From the NCBI RefSeq assembly GCF_000719705.1, contig NZ_JOHO01000048.1, positions 1-53,004 of the forward strand: DNA of 53,004 bases, read 5' to 3'. Source of the DNA: Streptomyces sp. NRRL S-350 (GTDB lineage: Bacteria > Actinomycetota > Actinomycetes > Streptomycetales > Streptomycetaceae). Each line of letters begins with the position of its first letter. Within the stretch, counting starts at the first letter, position 1. The notes below the pieces were generated by a model. That model was not told where the DNA came from, did no database searches, and saw only the letters and a list, made by a program, of their open reading frames with translations. Below, piece after piece: positions 18,596 through 28,619 of the stretch. The translations under genes were made by a program, and so were the position numbers.

Positions 18596-21043
18596 CTACC
18601 GGCGGAGCGGTCCTTCGCAGGTGTAGTCGGCGGTCCCGGCCTTGCCGTCGGTCCAGACGTCGACCTTGCCGAAGCTGCAGTTCATGTCGTTGAGGTTGTT
18701 CGCCCCCTCGACGCCCTTGGTGCGGGTGAGGAGGAAGTAGTCCACGGTGTCGGACATGTCCTTGAAGACCTTGTCCGGGTTCTTGGCGTCGGAGAGCCTG
18801 GCGGTGACCTTGCCGGTGCAGATGAAGCGCATCGGCTTGCTGGTCCGGTCGTGGTTGCTCTTGCAGGTGGGCGTCGCCCCGGTGGCGTCGGCGAACTCGT
18901 CCTGGACGTCGGAGGCGTCGGAGAGGTCGAGGGAGCCGTTGGCCGTGAAGGAGGTCGACGGGACGTACAGGTTGTCGACGTTCTTTATCTGCGCGTCGAG
19001 GAAGGCCGAGTACTCGCCCTGCAGGGCGGCGTCGGCGCCGACGCGGTCGCGCCAGGCGTCGAAGCCGGCCGGGTCGTCGGCGCGCTCGTAGCCGTACATC
19101 TCGCGCAGCAGCGAGGGGTGCCGCTGCCAGAGGAACTCGAAGAAGGTGCCGGCGTAGTTGTAGAAGTGGAACGCCGGGGCGTCGTCGTAACGGGCGTGCA
19201 GGAGTTGGGCGATGGTCATCCGGGGGATGCCGGCGGCCTCGTCGGCGGCGAGCTTGCGGACCAGTGACTTGCGCACCAGGATGCCCTGGTCACGGGTGGA
19301 GCCGTCGAAGAACTCGGCGGTGCCCTCGTCCATCGCGGTGGTCTTGTCGTCGGCGTACCAGCGCGTGTCGCCGAAGTAGCCCGGCACCGCCCAGCGGCCG
19401 TTGAGGTAGTGGACGTACTCGTGGCGGAACAGTTCCTCCAGGGTCAGCGTGGAGTCCTGCGGGACGCGCCGCTGGTAGGTGTAGAAGGTGGCACCGCGTT
19501 CGATGTAGATGCCGCCGTTGTTGGTGCTGTAGCCGGTGAGGATCGGGTGGTAGACCTCGTAGTCGGCGCGCGAGGCGTACAGGTGGATGTGCAGGGTGGG
19601 GTTGGCGTCCCCGGCGAGCGGCTGGTCGGTGCCGAGGACGCGGAAGTACTGGGTCTTGACCTGCTTGCTCGCGTAGTACATCTGGTCGACGGTGGCCTGG
19701 TCGAGGGCGGTGTGCACCTCGATGGCGCCGTTGTCGTAGGTGTACGTGTGCGGGAAGAGCTTCGCCTCCAGGTCGGAGATGCAGACGCCGTACTGCTTGC
19801 ACACGCCGTAGGTGTTGGCCCAGCCGATGGCCTTGGCCCACGGGTCGGACCACTCGCCGAAGGCGGCCTTGGTCGCGTCGATCACCGGGCCGAGGTCGGC
19901 GACGGTGGCGTCGTGCAGGGCCGGGACCTGGCCGAAGCGCCCGTACTCGGCGACGGCGTCGCGGGCGGCCCAGGCGTTCTTGGTGCCCTTGAGGTGGCTC
20001 CAGGAGGCGTAGGCGCGGAAGGCGGCGCGGTAGTCGGCGTCGGCGGCGACGGCGGCGAGGAAGGCCGGGTCCTGGTTGTAGATGCCCAGGTAGTTGAGGT
20101 TGAGCGCCTGGAGGACGGCGTTGCCCCAGGGGCTGCTGTCGGCGAGGGTGGTGCCCGGGGCGAGCACGCCGAGGATGCGCCGGGCGAGGCCGAGGTTGTG
20201 CTGGCGCAGGCCGTCGGCTCCGGCGGTGATGGCGGTCTCGCGCAGGGTGTTCGCGGCGAGGTCGGTGCGGTCGAAGGCGTGCGCGCTGCCCGCGTACGCG
20301 GTGATCGCCTGCTGGACCGCGCCGAGGGTGGCCGGGTCGCCGAGGTTCAACTCGTGGTGGTTGAAGGCGTGGTAGGCCGTCGCGTGCAGGTACGTCAGCA
20401 GCTCGTAGAGGTGCGAGGCGCCCGTGCCGTCGTCGGTGGCGGACAGTTGGGTGATCCGGTTGGCGACCGCCTGGACGTGGGCGTTGTCCATGGTGGTGGC
20501 GAAGCGGGCGTCCCAGGTCCAGAGGACGGAGCGCAGGCAGCCGTCGGCGGTGACGGCCGGGTCGGTGAGGAAGGCGGTCAGCTGGTCGGCGGTGAGGCCG
20601 GTGAAGCCGTCGAGGGTGCAGGGCACGCCGGCGGCGGTGTGCGGCGCGGTGCCTTGCGGCGCGGTGCCTTGCGGTGCGGTGGTGGCGGGTGCGGCGGTGG
20701 GGGCCGGGGCGCCGACGTGGTCGGGCAGCAGGCCGGGTACGAGGCTGCTGCCGAGCGAGCCGCCGCCGGGGGCCGGGGCGGGGGCGGCGGGTTTGGCGGC
20801 GTCGGCGCCGAGGTGGTCGGCGTCGTCGTAGGCGGTGTGCTCGTCCGGGGTGGCCGGGGTGGTCCGGCCGGGGGTGGAGCCGGTGACGCCGGGGGTGGTG
20901 GCGGCGCCGGTCGTGCTGGTGGCTGCGGGGAGGGCCGGGGGCGTCGGGGTGAGGGCCTGGGCGCTCTGCAGGGTGGGCAGCGTGAGCGTGACGGCCATCG
21001 CGGAGGCGAGCAGGACTCGCCTGGCAACGCGGGAAGTTGACAC
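18596..21043 (-). CDS. Secreted M9-family collagenase (microbial collagenase)
   Basis: 815 residues. GTG 21043, with AGGAG five bases upstream, gives a clear signal peptide (STSRVARRVLLASAMAVTLTLPTLQSAQA). A Pro/Thr/Ala-rich linker with TAPQG repeats follows. The collagenase activator and peptidase domains come next, with the zinc motif HEYVH at residues 541-545 and the downstream glutamate region MDEGTAEFFDG. Typical M9 landmarks include GGIYIERGATFYTYQR and FRHEYVHYLNGR. The last 130 residues (LDLSDASDVQDEF...CEGPLRR) have paired cysteines and may be a substrate-binding or prepeptidase-like C-terminal domain; no PKD repeat is seen. It acts outside the cell on collagen or gelatin. The gene is monocistronic with its own promoter region. 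Confidence 0.92.
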   Translation of the reverse strand: MSTSRVARRVLLASAMAVTLTLPTLQSAQALTPTPPALPAATSTTGAATTPGVTGSTPGRTTPATPDEHTAYDDADHLGADAAKPAAPAPAPGGGSLGSSLVPGLLPDHVGAPAPTAAPATTAPQGTAPQGTAPHTAAGVPCTLDGFTGLTADQLTAFLTDPAVTADGCLRSVLWTWDARFATTMDNAHVQAVANRITQLSATDDGTGASHLYELLTYLHATAYHAFNHHELNLGDPATLGAVQQAITAYAGSAHAFDRTDLAANTLRETAITAGADGLRQHNLGLARRILGVLAPGTTLADSSPWGNAVLQALNLNYLGIYNQDPAFLAAVAADADYRAAFRAYASWSHLKGTKNAWAARDAVAEYGRFGQVPALHDATVADLGPVIDATKAAFGEWSDPWAKAIGWANTYGVCKQYGVCISDLEAKLFPHTYTYDNGAIEVHTALDQATVDQMYYASKQVKTQYFRVLGTDQPLAGDANPTLHIHLYASRADYEVYHPILTGYSTNNGGIYIERGATFYTYQRRVPQDSTLTLEELFRHEYVHYLNGRWAVPGYFGDTRWYADDKTTAMDEGTAEFFDGSTRDQGILVRKSLVRKLAADEAAGIPRMTIAQLLHARYDDAPAFHFYNYAGTFFEFLWQRHPSLLREMYGYERADDPAGFDAWRDRVGADAALQGEYSAFLDAQIKNVDNLYVPSTSFTANGSLDLSDASDVQDEFADATGATPTCKSNHDRTSKPMRFICTGKVTARLSDAKNPDKVFKDMSDTVDYFLLTRTKGVEGANNLNDMNCSFGKVDVWTDGKAGTADYTCEGPLRR

Positions 21044-21449
21044 CGATTCTCCTGGAGGGGGAAGTGGCAGGGCGGTGCGAGGCGGCAGTGCCGTGGGTTC
21101 CGGCCCGGGACTGCCGGGGGAGGGCGGGGCGGGGGTTGCGGGGTCGGGGCCGCCCCGGAGTGAGCCGTAACATAGCAATGTGAAATTGCACATGCCAAGA
21201 GGGTGAACGAGATTGACCCCGGCTCGGCCCGCCGCCGCACTCCTCCCCGCCGGGTCCTTCCGCCCCCGGCGCCGCCCCCGTTCGGCTCCGGCACCCGACC
21301 CGTCGTGCCGTGCCACCCGCGCCGACCTGCGAAGCAATGACGTTTTCTTAACGCGGGCCGATGACGAATCCTTGACGCCCGTCGCATAGCCTGTCGCACT
21401 GCCGTCGCCCGACGGCGCTTTCACGGGGTCTTCGAACAAGAGGTGTCAG
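21044..21449. other. Divergent promoter region between collagenase and permease genes
   Basis: 406 bases without a gene. On the collagenase side it holds a promoter-like pair and a palindrome. On the permease side it holds TTGACG (21372-21377) and TAGCCT (21387-21392), which are not at mutually good spacing, so the permease start site is unclear. Confidence 0.5.
21169..21198 (-). promoter_or_regulatory. Collagenase promoter with internal palindrome
   Basis: On the minus strand, TTGGCA (21193-21198) and TATGTT (21169-21174) are 18 bases apart. The spacer and part of the -35 carry an inverted repeat, ATGTGAAATTGCACAT at 21178-21193, in which 7 of 8 base pairs match. A repressor bound there would block polymerase. 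The local AT-richness is unusual for this genome. Confidence 0.5.
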
Positions 21450-23468
21450 GTGGTTTCGTCGGGTACGACGGGGACGGCGGCGGGAGCGTCGTCGGCGCGA
21501 ATACGGGTCCGCAGCTGGCTGCTGGAGGACGTGAGCGCGGAGAAGCCCGCGCCGCGGACCGGCCCGGCCGGCGAGCCGCAGGCGCCGCACGAGGGCGCGG
21601 CGGCGGGGGAGCCCGCCGCGCACGGTGCGCACGCCGGCCAGCGCTGGTGGCGGGTGATGTGCCTGACCGGCCTGGACTACTTCTCGACGCTCGGCTACCA
21701 GCCGGGCATCGCGGCCCTCGCCGCGGGCGTGCTGTCGCCGATCGCCACCATCGTGCTCGTGGTCGTCACCCTGCTCGGAGCGCTGCCGGTCTACCGGCGG
21801 GTGGCCAAGGAGAGCCCGCACGGCGAGGGCTCGATCGCGATGCTGGAGCGACTGCTCTCGTTCTGGAAGGGCAAGCTGTTCGTCCTCGCGCTGCTCGGCT
21901 TCGCGGCCACCGACTTCCTCATCACCATCACGCTGTCCGCCGCCGACGCCAGCGCGCACCTGGTGGAGAACCCGCACCTGACCAGCGTCCTCGGCGGCAA
22001 GCAGGTGCTGATCACGCTGGTCCTGGTGGCGCTGCTCGGCGCGGTCTTCCTCAAGGGCTTCAGCGAGGCCATCGGCCTGGCGGTGGCCCTGGTCGGGGTG
22101 TACCTGGCGCTGAACGTGGTCGTGGTGGCCGTCGGCCTCTGGAAGATCATCGAGGCGCCGCACGTGGTCACGGACTGGACGGACGCGCTGACCGCCCAGC
22201 ACGGCAACCCGGTCATCATGGTCGGCGTGGCCCTGGTGACCTTCCCGAAGCTGGCCCTCGGCCTCTCCGGCTTCGAGACCGGCGTGGCCGTGATGCCGCA
22301 CATCGAGGGCGCCCCCGGCGACACCGAGGACAAGCCCGCCGGCCGGATCCGGGGCGCCCGCAAGCTGCTCACCACGTCCGCCGTGATCATGAGCTGCTTC
22401 CTGATCGCCACCAGCTTCATCACCACGCTGCTCATCCCGGCCGACGCCTTCGAGAAGGGCGGCGAGGCGAACGGCCGCGCCCTGGCCTTCCTGGCGCACG
22501 AGTACCTGGGCGGCGCCTTCGGCAGCGTCTACGACCTCTCGACCATCGCGATCCTCTGGTTCGCGGGCGCCTCCGCGATGGCGGGCATGCTCAACCTGTT
22601 GCCCCGCTACCTGCCCCGCTACGGCATGGCCCCGCACTGGGCCCGCGCGGTGCGGCCGATGGTGATCGTGCTGACCCTGATCGGCTTCCTGGTGACCTGG
22701 ATCTTCGACGCCAACGTCGACGCCCAGGGCGGCGCGTACGCCACCGGCGTGCTGGTGCTGATCAGCTCGGCGGCCATCGCGGTGACCATCGCCGCGTACC
22801 GCAAGCGCGAGCGGGGCTGGACCGTCGCCTTCGCGGCGATCTCCGCGATCTTCCTCTATACCACCGTGCTGAACTGCATGGAGCGGCCGGACGGTCTGAA
22901 GATCGGCGCCTGCTTCATCGCGGGCATCATCCTGGTCTCGCTGCTCTCCCGACTGCGACGCGCGTTCGAGCTGCGCGTCACGAACGTCGAGCTGGACGAT
23001 GTGGCGGAACGTTTCATCCGCGACTACGCGCACCGCCCGCTGCGGCTGATCGCCAACGAGCCGAGCCGCCGCGACAACGCCGAGTACCGCGACAAGATCC
23101 GTCAGATCCGCGCCGACAACGACATCCCCGGCGAGGACGACCTGGTCTTCGTCGAGGTGACCGTCCGCGACGCCTCCGACTTCGAGGCCGAGCTGACCGT
23201 GCGCGGCGAGGTGCTGCACGGGCGCTACCGGGTGCTCACCCTGGAGAGCTCCAGCATCCCCAACGCGATCGCCGCGCTGGCGCTCACCGTCCGGGACCGC
23301 ACCGGGCAGCGGCCGCACCTGTACTTCGAGTGGACCGAGGGCAGCCCCTTCGCCCAGTTCCTGCGGTTCTTCCTGTTCGGACAGGGCGAGGTCGCGCCCG
23401 TCACCCGTGAGGTGCTGCGCGAGGCCGAGCCGGACCGCAGCCGCCGCCCGCGCGTCCACGTCGGCTGA
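21450..23468 (+). CDS. APC-superfamily permease with cytosolic C-terminal domain
   Basis: 672 residues. A hydrophilic N-terminus of about 65 residues is followed by about 12 membrane helices of APC type. It starts with [29 protein letters not shown], equivalent to the first APC helix with its broken centre, and continues with [20 protein letters not shown]. From residue about 510 a soluble domain follows ([28 protein letters not shown]...), with alpha/beta character. Potassium and amino acid carriers are both found in this superfamily, so the substrate is left open. GTG 21450 has AAGAGG six bases upstream. The gene is single and ends at a terminator. Confidence 0.8.
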   Translation: MVSSGTTGTAAGASSARIRVRSWLLEDVSAEKPAPRTGPAGEPQAPHEGAAAGEPAAHGAHAGQRWWRVMCLTGLDYFSTLGYQPGIAALAAGVLSPIATIVLVVVTLLGALPVYRRVAKESPHGEGSIAMLERLLSFWKGKLFVLALLGFAATDFLITITLSAADASAHLVENPHLTSVLGGKQVLITLVLVALLGAVFLKGFSEAIGLAVALVGVYLALNVVVVAVGLWKIIEAPHVVTDWTDALTAQHGNPVIMVGVALVTFPKLALGLSGFETGVAVMPHIEGAPGDTEDKPAGRIRGARKLLTTSAVIMSCFLIATSFITTLLIPADAFEKGGEANGRALAFLAHEYLGGAFGSVYDLSTIAILWFAGASAMAGMLNLLPRYLPRYGMAPHWARAVRPMVIVLTLIGFLVTWIFDANVDAQGGAYATGVLVLISSAAIAVTIAAYRKRERGWTVAFAAISAIFLYTTVLNCMERPDGLKIGACFIAGIILVSLLSRLRRAFELRVTNVELDDVAERFIRDYAHRPLRLIANEPSRRDNAEYRDKIRQIRADNDIPGEDDLVFVEVTVRDASDFEAELTVRGEVLHGRYRVLTLESSSIPNAIAALALTVRDRTGQRPHLYFEWTEGSPFAQFLRFFLFGQGEVAPVTREVLREAEPDRSRRPRVHVG

Positions 23469-23486
23469 CCGCCGCCCGCAGGGCCC

Positions 23487-23517
23487 GGCCCGTCCGCTCC
23501 CGGTGAGCGGACGGGCC
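23487..23517 (+). terminator. Terminator after the permease gene
   Basis: A perfect 12-bp stem (23487-23498 with 23506-23517) with a 7-base loop lies 18 bases after the stop. Confidence 0.85.
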
Positions 23518-23555
23518 GCCGTCGTTCCGGGGACGCCGCGAGACCGCGGGCACGA

Positions 23556-23592
23556 CGCCGCCCACGCCCGGGACGGGTGGGCGTGGGCGGCG
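23556..23592 (-). terminator. Terminator after the Rpf-like gene
   Basis: A perfect 14-bp stem (23556-23569 with 23579-23592) with a 9-base loop lies 28 bases past the Rpf-like stop on the minus strand. Confidence 0.85.
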
Positions 23593-23620
23593 GGTCAGGG
23601 GAGCAGGGTCAGGGGAACGG

Positions 23621-24295
<675 letters not shown>

Positions 24296-24581
24296 TCAGG
24301 TCCGGGGACAGGGCACGCACCGTCCGAAGGCGGCGCCCTTCCACCGACGCACGACCGACGGGGCGTTCCGCCGCCGACACGTCCGGGAGGTCACCCGCAC
24401 GGCGGTCCCGGACCACTCCGCCGGACCGCGGCCGATCGGCCGCGGGGCCCGTGCCGCGCATCCCGGCCGGGCCCGTGCCGCGCCCCGGCCGCCGTCCGGG
24501 AACCGTAAGGCCGATCGAGGGTGCCGCGTCGAACGGGCGGCCTACAGTGGCCGGGACGTTCTCCGAGGAAGGGTACGAACG

Positions 24582-25436
24582 ATGACGAGCGATCAGGACG
24601 CGGTCCGCGCCGAGCTGGGTGTGATCGGCGGCTCCGGGCTCTACGCGCTGCTGGACGACGTGACCGAGGTCCGCGTCGACACCCCCTACGGGCCGCCGAG
24701 CGACGCGCTGTTCCTGGGCGAGGTGGCCGGCCGCCGCGTCGCCTTCCTGCCCCGGCACGGGCGCGGCCACGCACTGCCGCCGCACCGGATCGACTACCGC
24801 GCCAACCTCTGGGCGCTGCACTCCCTGGGCGTGCGCCAGGTGCTCGGGCCGTGCGCGGTCGGCGGGCTGCGCCCGGAGTACGGGCCCGGGACGCTGCTGG
24901 TGCCGGACCAGTTCGTCGACCGCACCTCCGGCCGGGTGCAGACCTACTACGACGGCCTGCCGCTGCCGGGCGGGGCCGTCCCAGAGGTGGTGCACGTGTC
25001 GATGGCCGACCCGTACTGCCCGGCCGGGCGGCGGGCCGCCCTGGACGCGGCCCGCGACGCGGCCTGGGAGCCGGTGGACGGCGGCACCCTCGTGGTGATC
25101 GAGGGGCCGCGCTTCTCCACCCGCGCGGAGTCCCGCTGGTTCGCCGCCAACGGCTGGTCGGTGGTCGGCATGACCGGCCACCCGGAGGCGGTGCTGGCGC
25201 GCGAACTGGGCCTCTGCTACACCTCGTTGGCGCTGGTCACCGACCTGGACGCGGGAGCGGGGAGCGGCGAGGGGGTCACCCACGCGGAGGTGCTGGCGGC
25301 GTTCGCCGGAAACGTCGACCGGCTGCGCACCGTCCTGTTCAAGGCGCTGGAGAGCCTGCCCGCCGACCGGGACTGCGTGTGCTCGCACGCCCTGGACGGG
25401 CTCACGACGGGTCTGCCGGGCGTTCCCGGCGCCTGA
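24582..25436 (+). CDS. S-methyl-5'-thioadenosine / purine nucleoside phosphorylase (PNP/MTAP family)
   Basis: 284 residues. The family II signatures are clear: LGVIGGSGLYALL (phosphate-binding start), FLPRHGRGHALPPHRIDYRANLWALHSLGV, GPCAVGGLRPEYGPGTLLVPDQFVD, VVIEGPRFSTRAESRWF, VVGMTGHPEAVLARELGLCYTSLALVTDLDAG and GVTHAEVLAAF. The enzyme splits methylthioadenosine or a 6-oxopurine nucleoside with phosphate, as part of methionine/purine salvage in the cytoplasm. TDLD near the C-terminus, in place of the adenine-specific TDYD, leaves MTAP versus inosine-type specificity open. TACAGT (24543-24548) is a good -10, and GAGGAAGG precedes ATG 24582. Its 3' end overlaps the convergent membrane-protein gene by 35 bases. 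Confidence 0.9.
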   Translation: MTSDQDAVRAELGVIGGSGLYALLDDVTEVRVDTPYGPPSDALFLGEVAGRRVAFLPRHGRGHALPPHRIDYRANLWALHSLGVRQVLGPCAVGGLRPEYGPGTLLVPDQFVDRTSGRVQTYYDGLPLPGGAVPEVVHVSMADPYCPAGRRAALDAARDAAWEPVDGGTLVVIEGPRFSTRAESRWFAANGWSVVGMTGHPEAVLARELGLCYTSLALVTDLDAGAGSGEGVTHAEVLAAFAGNVDRLRTVLFKALESLPADRDCVCSHALDGLTTGLPGVPGA

Positions 25437-25905
25437 GCCTGGCGCGCCCCAACCTGGCGCTCCTGAGCCGGGGGCCCCGGCTCTGCGCGCCGCGGTGCCG
25501 CCGGTGCCGGCGCCACCACCGGGCGAGCGCGAGCAACAGCGCGAGCCCGGCGGTGGCCGCCAGCACCAGCAGCCAGTTGCGCAGGTACGGGAGCGGCAGG
25601 ACGGACGGGTTGCCGTGGTCCTCGCCGCCCCGCAGGACGGCCGGCAGCCCGACGGCGCTCACCGCCGCCGCGACGACGAGCCAGCCGCGCAGCACCGGCC
25701 CGCGCGCGAGGTGTGCGCCGACGAGGCAGACCAGTGGCGCCCACAGCCCGTCGTGCAGCAGCGCCGCGCCCAGCGCCCAGACCAGGACGCCGAACGGGTC
25801 GGTGACGTAGGAGTCGGTGAGCAGGCCGGACAGGCCGTAAGCGGTCAGGGCGAGCCCGCCGAGCAGCAGGGCCGCGCGCAGCCACCGGGCCGTCGGGCCG
25901 GGCAT
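25402..25905 (-). CDS. Small multi-pass membrane protein of unknown function
   Basis: 167 residues with about four hydrophobic helices (LRAALLLGGLALTAYGLSGLL, PFGVLVWALGAALLHDGLWAPLVCLVGAHLA, LRGWLVVAAAVSAVGLPAVL, LRNWLLVLAATAGLALLLALA) and a very basic C-terminal tail (RWWRRHRRHRG...). Its ATG overlaps the stop of the molybdoenzyme gene upstream (ATGA at 25905), so the two are translated together. A role as a membrane partner of that redox protein is possible. No family is recognised. Confidence 0.75.
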   Translation of the reverse strand: MPGPTARWLRAALLLGGLALTAYGLSGLLTDSYVTDPFGVLVWALGAALLHDGLWAPLVCLVGAHLARGPVLRGWLVVAAAVSAVGLPAVLRGGEDHGNPSVLPLPYLRNWLLVLAATAGLALLLALARWWRRHRRHRGAQSRGPRLRSARLGRARLRRRERPADPS

Positions 25906-27029
25906 CAGACCACCTCCAGGCGGGCGACCCACTTGGTCTGCAGCACGCCCGGCCGGTTCGGGGCGATGATCCGCGCGGGAAAGCCGTGGTCCGCCGTCAG
26001 CACCTCGCCGTTGACCTTCAGGGCGAGCAGGGTGAGCGGGTCGGCGGCGTACTCGGCGGGCATCTGCGTCACCCGGTAGGGCCCGTCCGCCTCCAGCGAG
26101 GTGATCCGCAGCCCGGAGCCGCCCGGGGCGCCCGCCCGCTCCAGCAGATCGGCGATCCGGACACCCGTCCAGCGGGCGCTCGCGCTCCAGCCCTCGACGC
26201 AGGCGATCGGCAACTCGACCTCGTACTGCGGGAGTCGGGCGAGTTCGGCGAGGGAGAGCCGGTACGGGCGGGGGCCGACCACGTGGAGCTGCCAGCCGTC
26301 CGGCACGGTGACCGTCCCGGCCTGGGCGGCGGTGCGGTTCACCGGCAGGCCCTGCGGGCCGATGTCCGGGCGCCGCGGGGCGAGCACGTCCAGTCCGCTG
26401 AGGAACGGGACGGTCTGCCCGGCGGTCGTCACGGTGACGGCGCCGACGGCGGCCGCCACGGCGGTGAGGAAGGCCCGGCGCTGCGGCAGCCCGGCGGCCG
26501 GGCGGCGCCAGTGCCGCGCGATCAGCGTGCCCTTCGCCGCGACGTGGATCAGCAGGCCGCCGGTGGCGAGCCAGCCGAGCCAGAAGTGGGTCTGGCGGAA
26601 GGGGAAGGGCCACGGGTACCACTGCAGCGTGTTGAGCAGCCCGGTGAACAGCTCCAGCAGCATCGCGGCGACGAGGACGAGGATCCCGAGCCGCTCCAGC
26701 GCGTGCACCGCACCGCGCACCGGCGGCCACTCGAACAGGCGGGGGTAGACCGTCCACAGTTTCGCGCCGAGAAGCGGGACGGCGGCGAGGCCACTGATCA
26801 CGTGCAGCCCCTGGGTCACCCGGTAGCCGTTCACCGGGCGGCTCGGCAGGTGGGGCGTCAGCCAGGCCGGGGGGTCCTGCAGGGCGTGGCTGATCAGCCC
26901 GGTCAGGAAGCAGAGCAGCAGCGCGGCGCCCAGCAGGCGGCCGAGCACCACCGCGGTGCGCGGCTCGTGCAGCGGCGAGCGGAAGGCGGGCAGCGGTGGC
27001 GGGAGGGGTTTCGGGGTCACGGGCTCCAT
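25905..27029 (-). CDS. Fused cytochrome b-like membrane domain and molybdopterin oxidoreductase
   Basis: 374 residues. Residues 25-175 hold four hydrophobic helices with histidines placed as in b-type cytochromes (GLISHAL, GLHVISGL, RQTHFWLGWL, LLIHVAAKG). Residues about 185-200 form a further hydrophobic stretch. Residues 215-374 match the sulfite-oxidase/YedY Mo-cofactor fold, with the candidate Mo-ligand cysteine C276 in PIACVEGWSASARWTGVRIADLLERAG and the C-terminal KVNGEVLTADHGFPARIIAPNRPGVLQTKWV. In YedY systems the Mo protein and the haem membrane subunit are separate, so this is a fusion of both. The electron partner and substrate are unknown. It begins at ATG 27029. A shared 17-bp motif lies 39 bases upstream. 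Confidence 0.88.
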   Translation of the reverse strand: MEPVTPKPLPPPLPAFRSPLHEPRTAVVLGRLLGAALLLCFLTGLISHALQDPPAWLTPHLPSRPVNGYRVTQGLHVISGLAAVPLLGAKLWTVYPRLFEWPPVRGAVHALERLGILVLVAAMLLELFTGLLNTLQWYPWPFPFRQTHFWLGWLATGGLLIHVAAKGTLIARHWRRPAAGLPQRRAFLTAVAAAVGAVTVTTAGQTVPFLSGLDVLAPRRPDIGPQGLPVNRTAAQAGTVTVPDGWQLHVVGPRPYRLSLAELARLPQYEVELPIACVEGWSASARWTGVRIADLLERAGAPGGSGLRITSLEADGPYRVTQMPAEYAADPLTLLALKVNGEVLTADHGFPARIIAPNRPGVLQTKWVARLEVV

Positions 27030-27067
27030 GGAACCGTCGGTCCGCCGGTTCGCGGCGCCGCGACGTG

Positions 27068-27084
27068 CTTACGGAATCCGAACG
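27068..27084. promoter_or_regulatory. 17-bp shared motif, copy A
   Basis: CTTACGGAATCCGAACG lies between the divergent molybdoenzyme (start 27029) and GT-C glycosyltransferase (start 27135). It matches copies at 32197 and 32312 in the pattern CTTACGGAANNCGRACG. Its near edge is 39 bases from the start codon of the minus-strand gene. Confidence 0.65.
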
Positions 27085-27134
27085 GTGGCCCGCCGCTGCG
27101 GCCGGGGCGCCGCCGCCGCTGGGAGGGTGGGCGC

Positions 27135-28556
27135 ATGCCCACTCGTGCTCTGCTCGCGCTCGCCGCCCTGGTCGGGGCGCTCGTACTCACCGTCACCGGG
27201 GGCGGCACGCTCGCCCACCGGGCGCCGCTGTACGCCTGGTACACGGTCGACGCGGTGCTGTTCGCGCTCGCGCTCGCGGCGCTTCGGCGGGTGCCGCGCC
27301 GTCAGGTGGCGCCGCTGGTGCTGGCCGGCAGCGTCGCGGTGGCCGCCGTCGGGCTGCTCGCGCCGCCGCGCACCAGCGACGACGCGTACCGCTACGTCTG
27401 GGACGGCCGCGTCCAGGCCGCGGGGATCTCGCCGTACGCGCACACCCCGGACGACCCGGCGCTCGTCGGGCTGCGGGATCCGGGGCTGTGGCCCGTGGGC
27501 GGGGCCTGCGAAGGCTGGGACGTGCGGCGGACGGCCGCCGGGGACTGCACGCGGATCAACCGCCCGGCGGTGCACACCATCTACCCGCCGGTCGCGCAGG
27601 CCTGGTTCCTGGTGGTGCACCCGTTCGGCGGCGGGGTGCGCGGCGTGCAGGCGGCCGGCGCACTGCTCGCCGTGGCGACGACGGGCGCGCTGCTGGTGGT
27701 CGGGCGGGGGAGCCGGCGGGCGGCGCTGTGGGGGTGGTGCCCGGGGGTGACGGTCTGGTCCGCCAACGACGCGCACGTGGACACCCTGGGCGCGCTGCTG
27801 CTGGTCGTCGCCCTCGGCTGCCTCGCGCGCCGCAGGCTCACGGCCGCCGGGCTGCTGCTGGGCGCGGCCGTGGCGGTCAAGCTGATCCCGGGCCTGGCCC
27901 TGCCCGGAGCGCTCCCCCGACGACCGGCCCGCGAGCGCCTCGTCCTGCTGGGCTCGGCGCTCGGCGCGTCTGCCCTGGCCTACCTGCCGTACCTCGCCGC
28001 CTCGGGCACCGGGGTGCTCGGCTACCTGCCCGGCTACCTGAAGGAGGAGGGCTACGAGCAGGGCCGGCTCGACCGCTTCGGGCTCCTGGCCCTGGTGCTC
28101 CCGGACGGGCTGCTGCCTTGGGCCGCCGGGGCGGTGCTGGCCGCCGTGTGCCTGTGGGTGCTCCGGCGCGGCAGCCCGGACCGGCCCTGGGACGGCGCCC
28201 TGCTGGTCACCGGCACGGCGCTGCTCGTCGTCGAGCCGGCCTACCCGTGGTACGGCCTGCTGGTGGTGGCCCTGGTCGCGCTCGACGGGCGCTGGGAGTG
28301 GCTCGCCGTCCCGGCCGCCGGGCAGTACCTCTACCTCACCGGCGGCATGGGGGCCCAACAGCTCGGCTACGGCGTCGCGTCGGTGTGCGTCGTGGCGGGC
28401 GCGGCGCTGCGCGGCCGGGCAGGACGCCGGACCAGGGCCGCGGCCGCGATGCCGCCGAGCGGGTCGCCGAGCGGGCCGGCAGCCGGACCGGCGAGCGGGC
28501 CCCGGCCGGCGGACCGGGCCGTCGGCGGGGATCCGGCAGAGGCCCGGCAGAGATGA
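27135..28556 (+). CDS. GT-C family integral-membrane glycosyltransferase (GT87/mannosyltransferase-like)
   Basis: 473 residues with about ten membrane helices. The first extracytoplasmic loop carries SDDAYRYVWDGRVQAAGISPYAHTPDDPAL, a GT-C signature with the acidic pair that binds the donor (R.SDDxYRYxWDGR). Later HTIYPPVAQAWF, VWSANDAHVDTLGALLLV and VAVKLIPGLAL follow the GT87/DUF2029 pattern. These enzymes use polyprenyl-phosphate sugars as donors outside the membrane, in contrast to nucleotide-sugar enzymes. The GT2 domain at 30809-32158 could make such a donor. The C-terminal 45 residues are Ser/Pro/Gly repeats. ATG 27135 has GGGAGGG upstream. Confidence 0.85.
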   Translation: MPTRALLALAALVGALVLTVTGGGTLAHRAPLYAWYTVDAVLFALALAALRRVPRRQVAPLVLAGSVAVAAVGLLAPPRTSDDAYRYVWDGRVQAAGISPYAHTPDDPALVGLRDPGLWPVGGACEGWDVRRTAAGDCTRINRPAVHTIYPPVAQAWFLVVHPFGGGVRGVQAAGALLAVATTGALLVVGRGSRRAALWGWCPGVTVWSANDAHVDTLGALLLVVALGCLARRRLTAAGLLLGAAVAVKLIPGLALPGALPRRPARERLVLLGSALGASALAYLPYLAASGTGVLGYLPGYLKEEGYEQGRLDRFGLLALVLPDGLLPWAAGAVLAAVCLWVLRRGSPDRPWDGALLVTGTALLVVEPAYPWYGLLVVALVALDGRWEWLAVPAAGQYLYLTGGMGAQQLGYGVASVCVVAGAALRGRAGRRTRAAAAMPPSGSPSGPAAGPASGPRPADRAVGGDPAEARQR

Positions 28557-28619
28557 CGAAAGCCTGACGGATCGGCCCCGGCCGTCGTCAGGCGCCGGAT
28601 CACCTGGTCCAATCGTCGC

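Noticed and set aside
21194..21449. Possible riboswitch before the APC-type permease
   Set aside because: The leader has no ydaO-like conserved blocks that I can see; only weak promoter-like hexamers.
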